A stretch of 5,347 nt of DNA from Candidatus Poseidoniaceae archaeon (GTDB taxonomy: Archaea > Thermoplasmatota > Poseidoniia > Poseidoniales > Poseidoniaceae). The stretch lies in NCBI GenBank assembly GCA_013330765.1, contig DUHU01000205.1:556-5902 (forward strand), written 5' to 3'. Below the pieces are notes generated by a model that saw nothing but the letters and a program-made list of their open reading frames with translations, made no database searches and was not told where the DNA came from. The translations under genes and the position numbers were made by a program. This document shows positions 5,342 to 5,347 of this stretch, in pieces. The first letter of the stretch is position 1. Each line of letters starts with the position of its first letter.

Positions 5342-5347
5342 CGGTTG

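Overview
The window most likely comes from a planktonic marine archaeon of the Poseidoniales (Marine Group II) or a close relative. This is an inference from gene content: a RecA-superfamily KaiC/RAD55-like ATPase, a SepF-like division protein, and a giant acidic PKD-repeat membrane protein whose cytoplasmic tail is Ala/Pro-rich and ends in a Trp-containing motif of a style I associate with that group. Coding is GC-rich and very compact. There is no rRNA, tRNA, mobile element, CRISPR array or integration signature. Every gap between genes is only 9 nt, so no gene-free stretch needs separate description.

The left part (1-1177, + strand) holds two genes in one apparent operon. The first is a 5'-truncated KaiC/RAD55-type ATPase whose P-loop lies just outside the window. 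The second is a Maf-family nucleotide pyrophosphatase starting at GTG, with a Shine-Dalgarno sequence that overlaps the preceding stop codon.

The right part (1169-5341, - strand) also holds two genes in one apparent operon, read from right to left. The first is a 1223-residue secreted and membrane-anchored protein. In order it has a signal sequence, a long unrecognised N-terminal region, a CARDB-like Ig-fold domain, five PKD-like repeats, one transmembrane helix and a cytoplasmic tail. The second, 9 nt downstream, is a 163-residue protein with the layout of SepF, the archaeal FtsZ membrane anchor: short amphipathic N-terminus, Pro-rich linker, compact alpha/beta core.

The two operons converge and their last genes overlap tail to tail by 9 bp. 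The most interesting points are the coupling of a large surface protein to a SepF-like protein, the conserved-looking cytoplasmic tail motifs, and a Maf protein lacking two residues normally used in catalysis. No promoter can be called, because the 5' ends of both operons lie at or beyond the window edges. No clear terminator is visible at the convergent junction.
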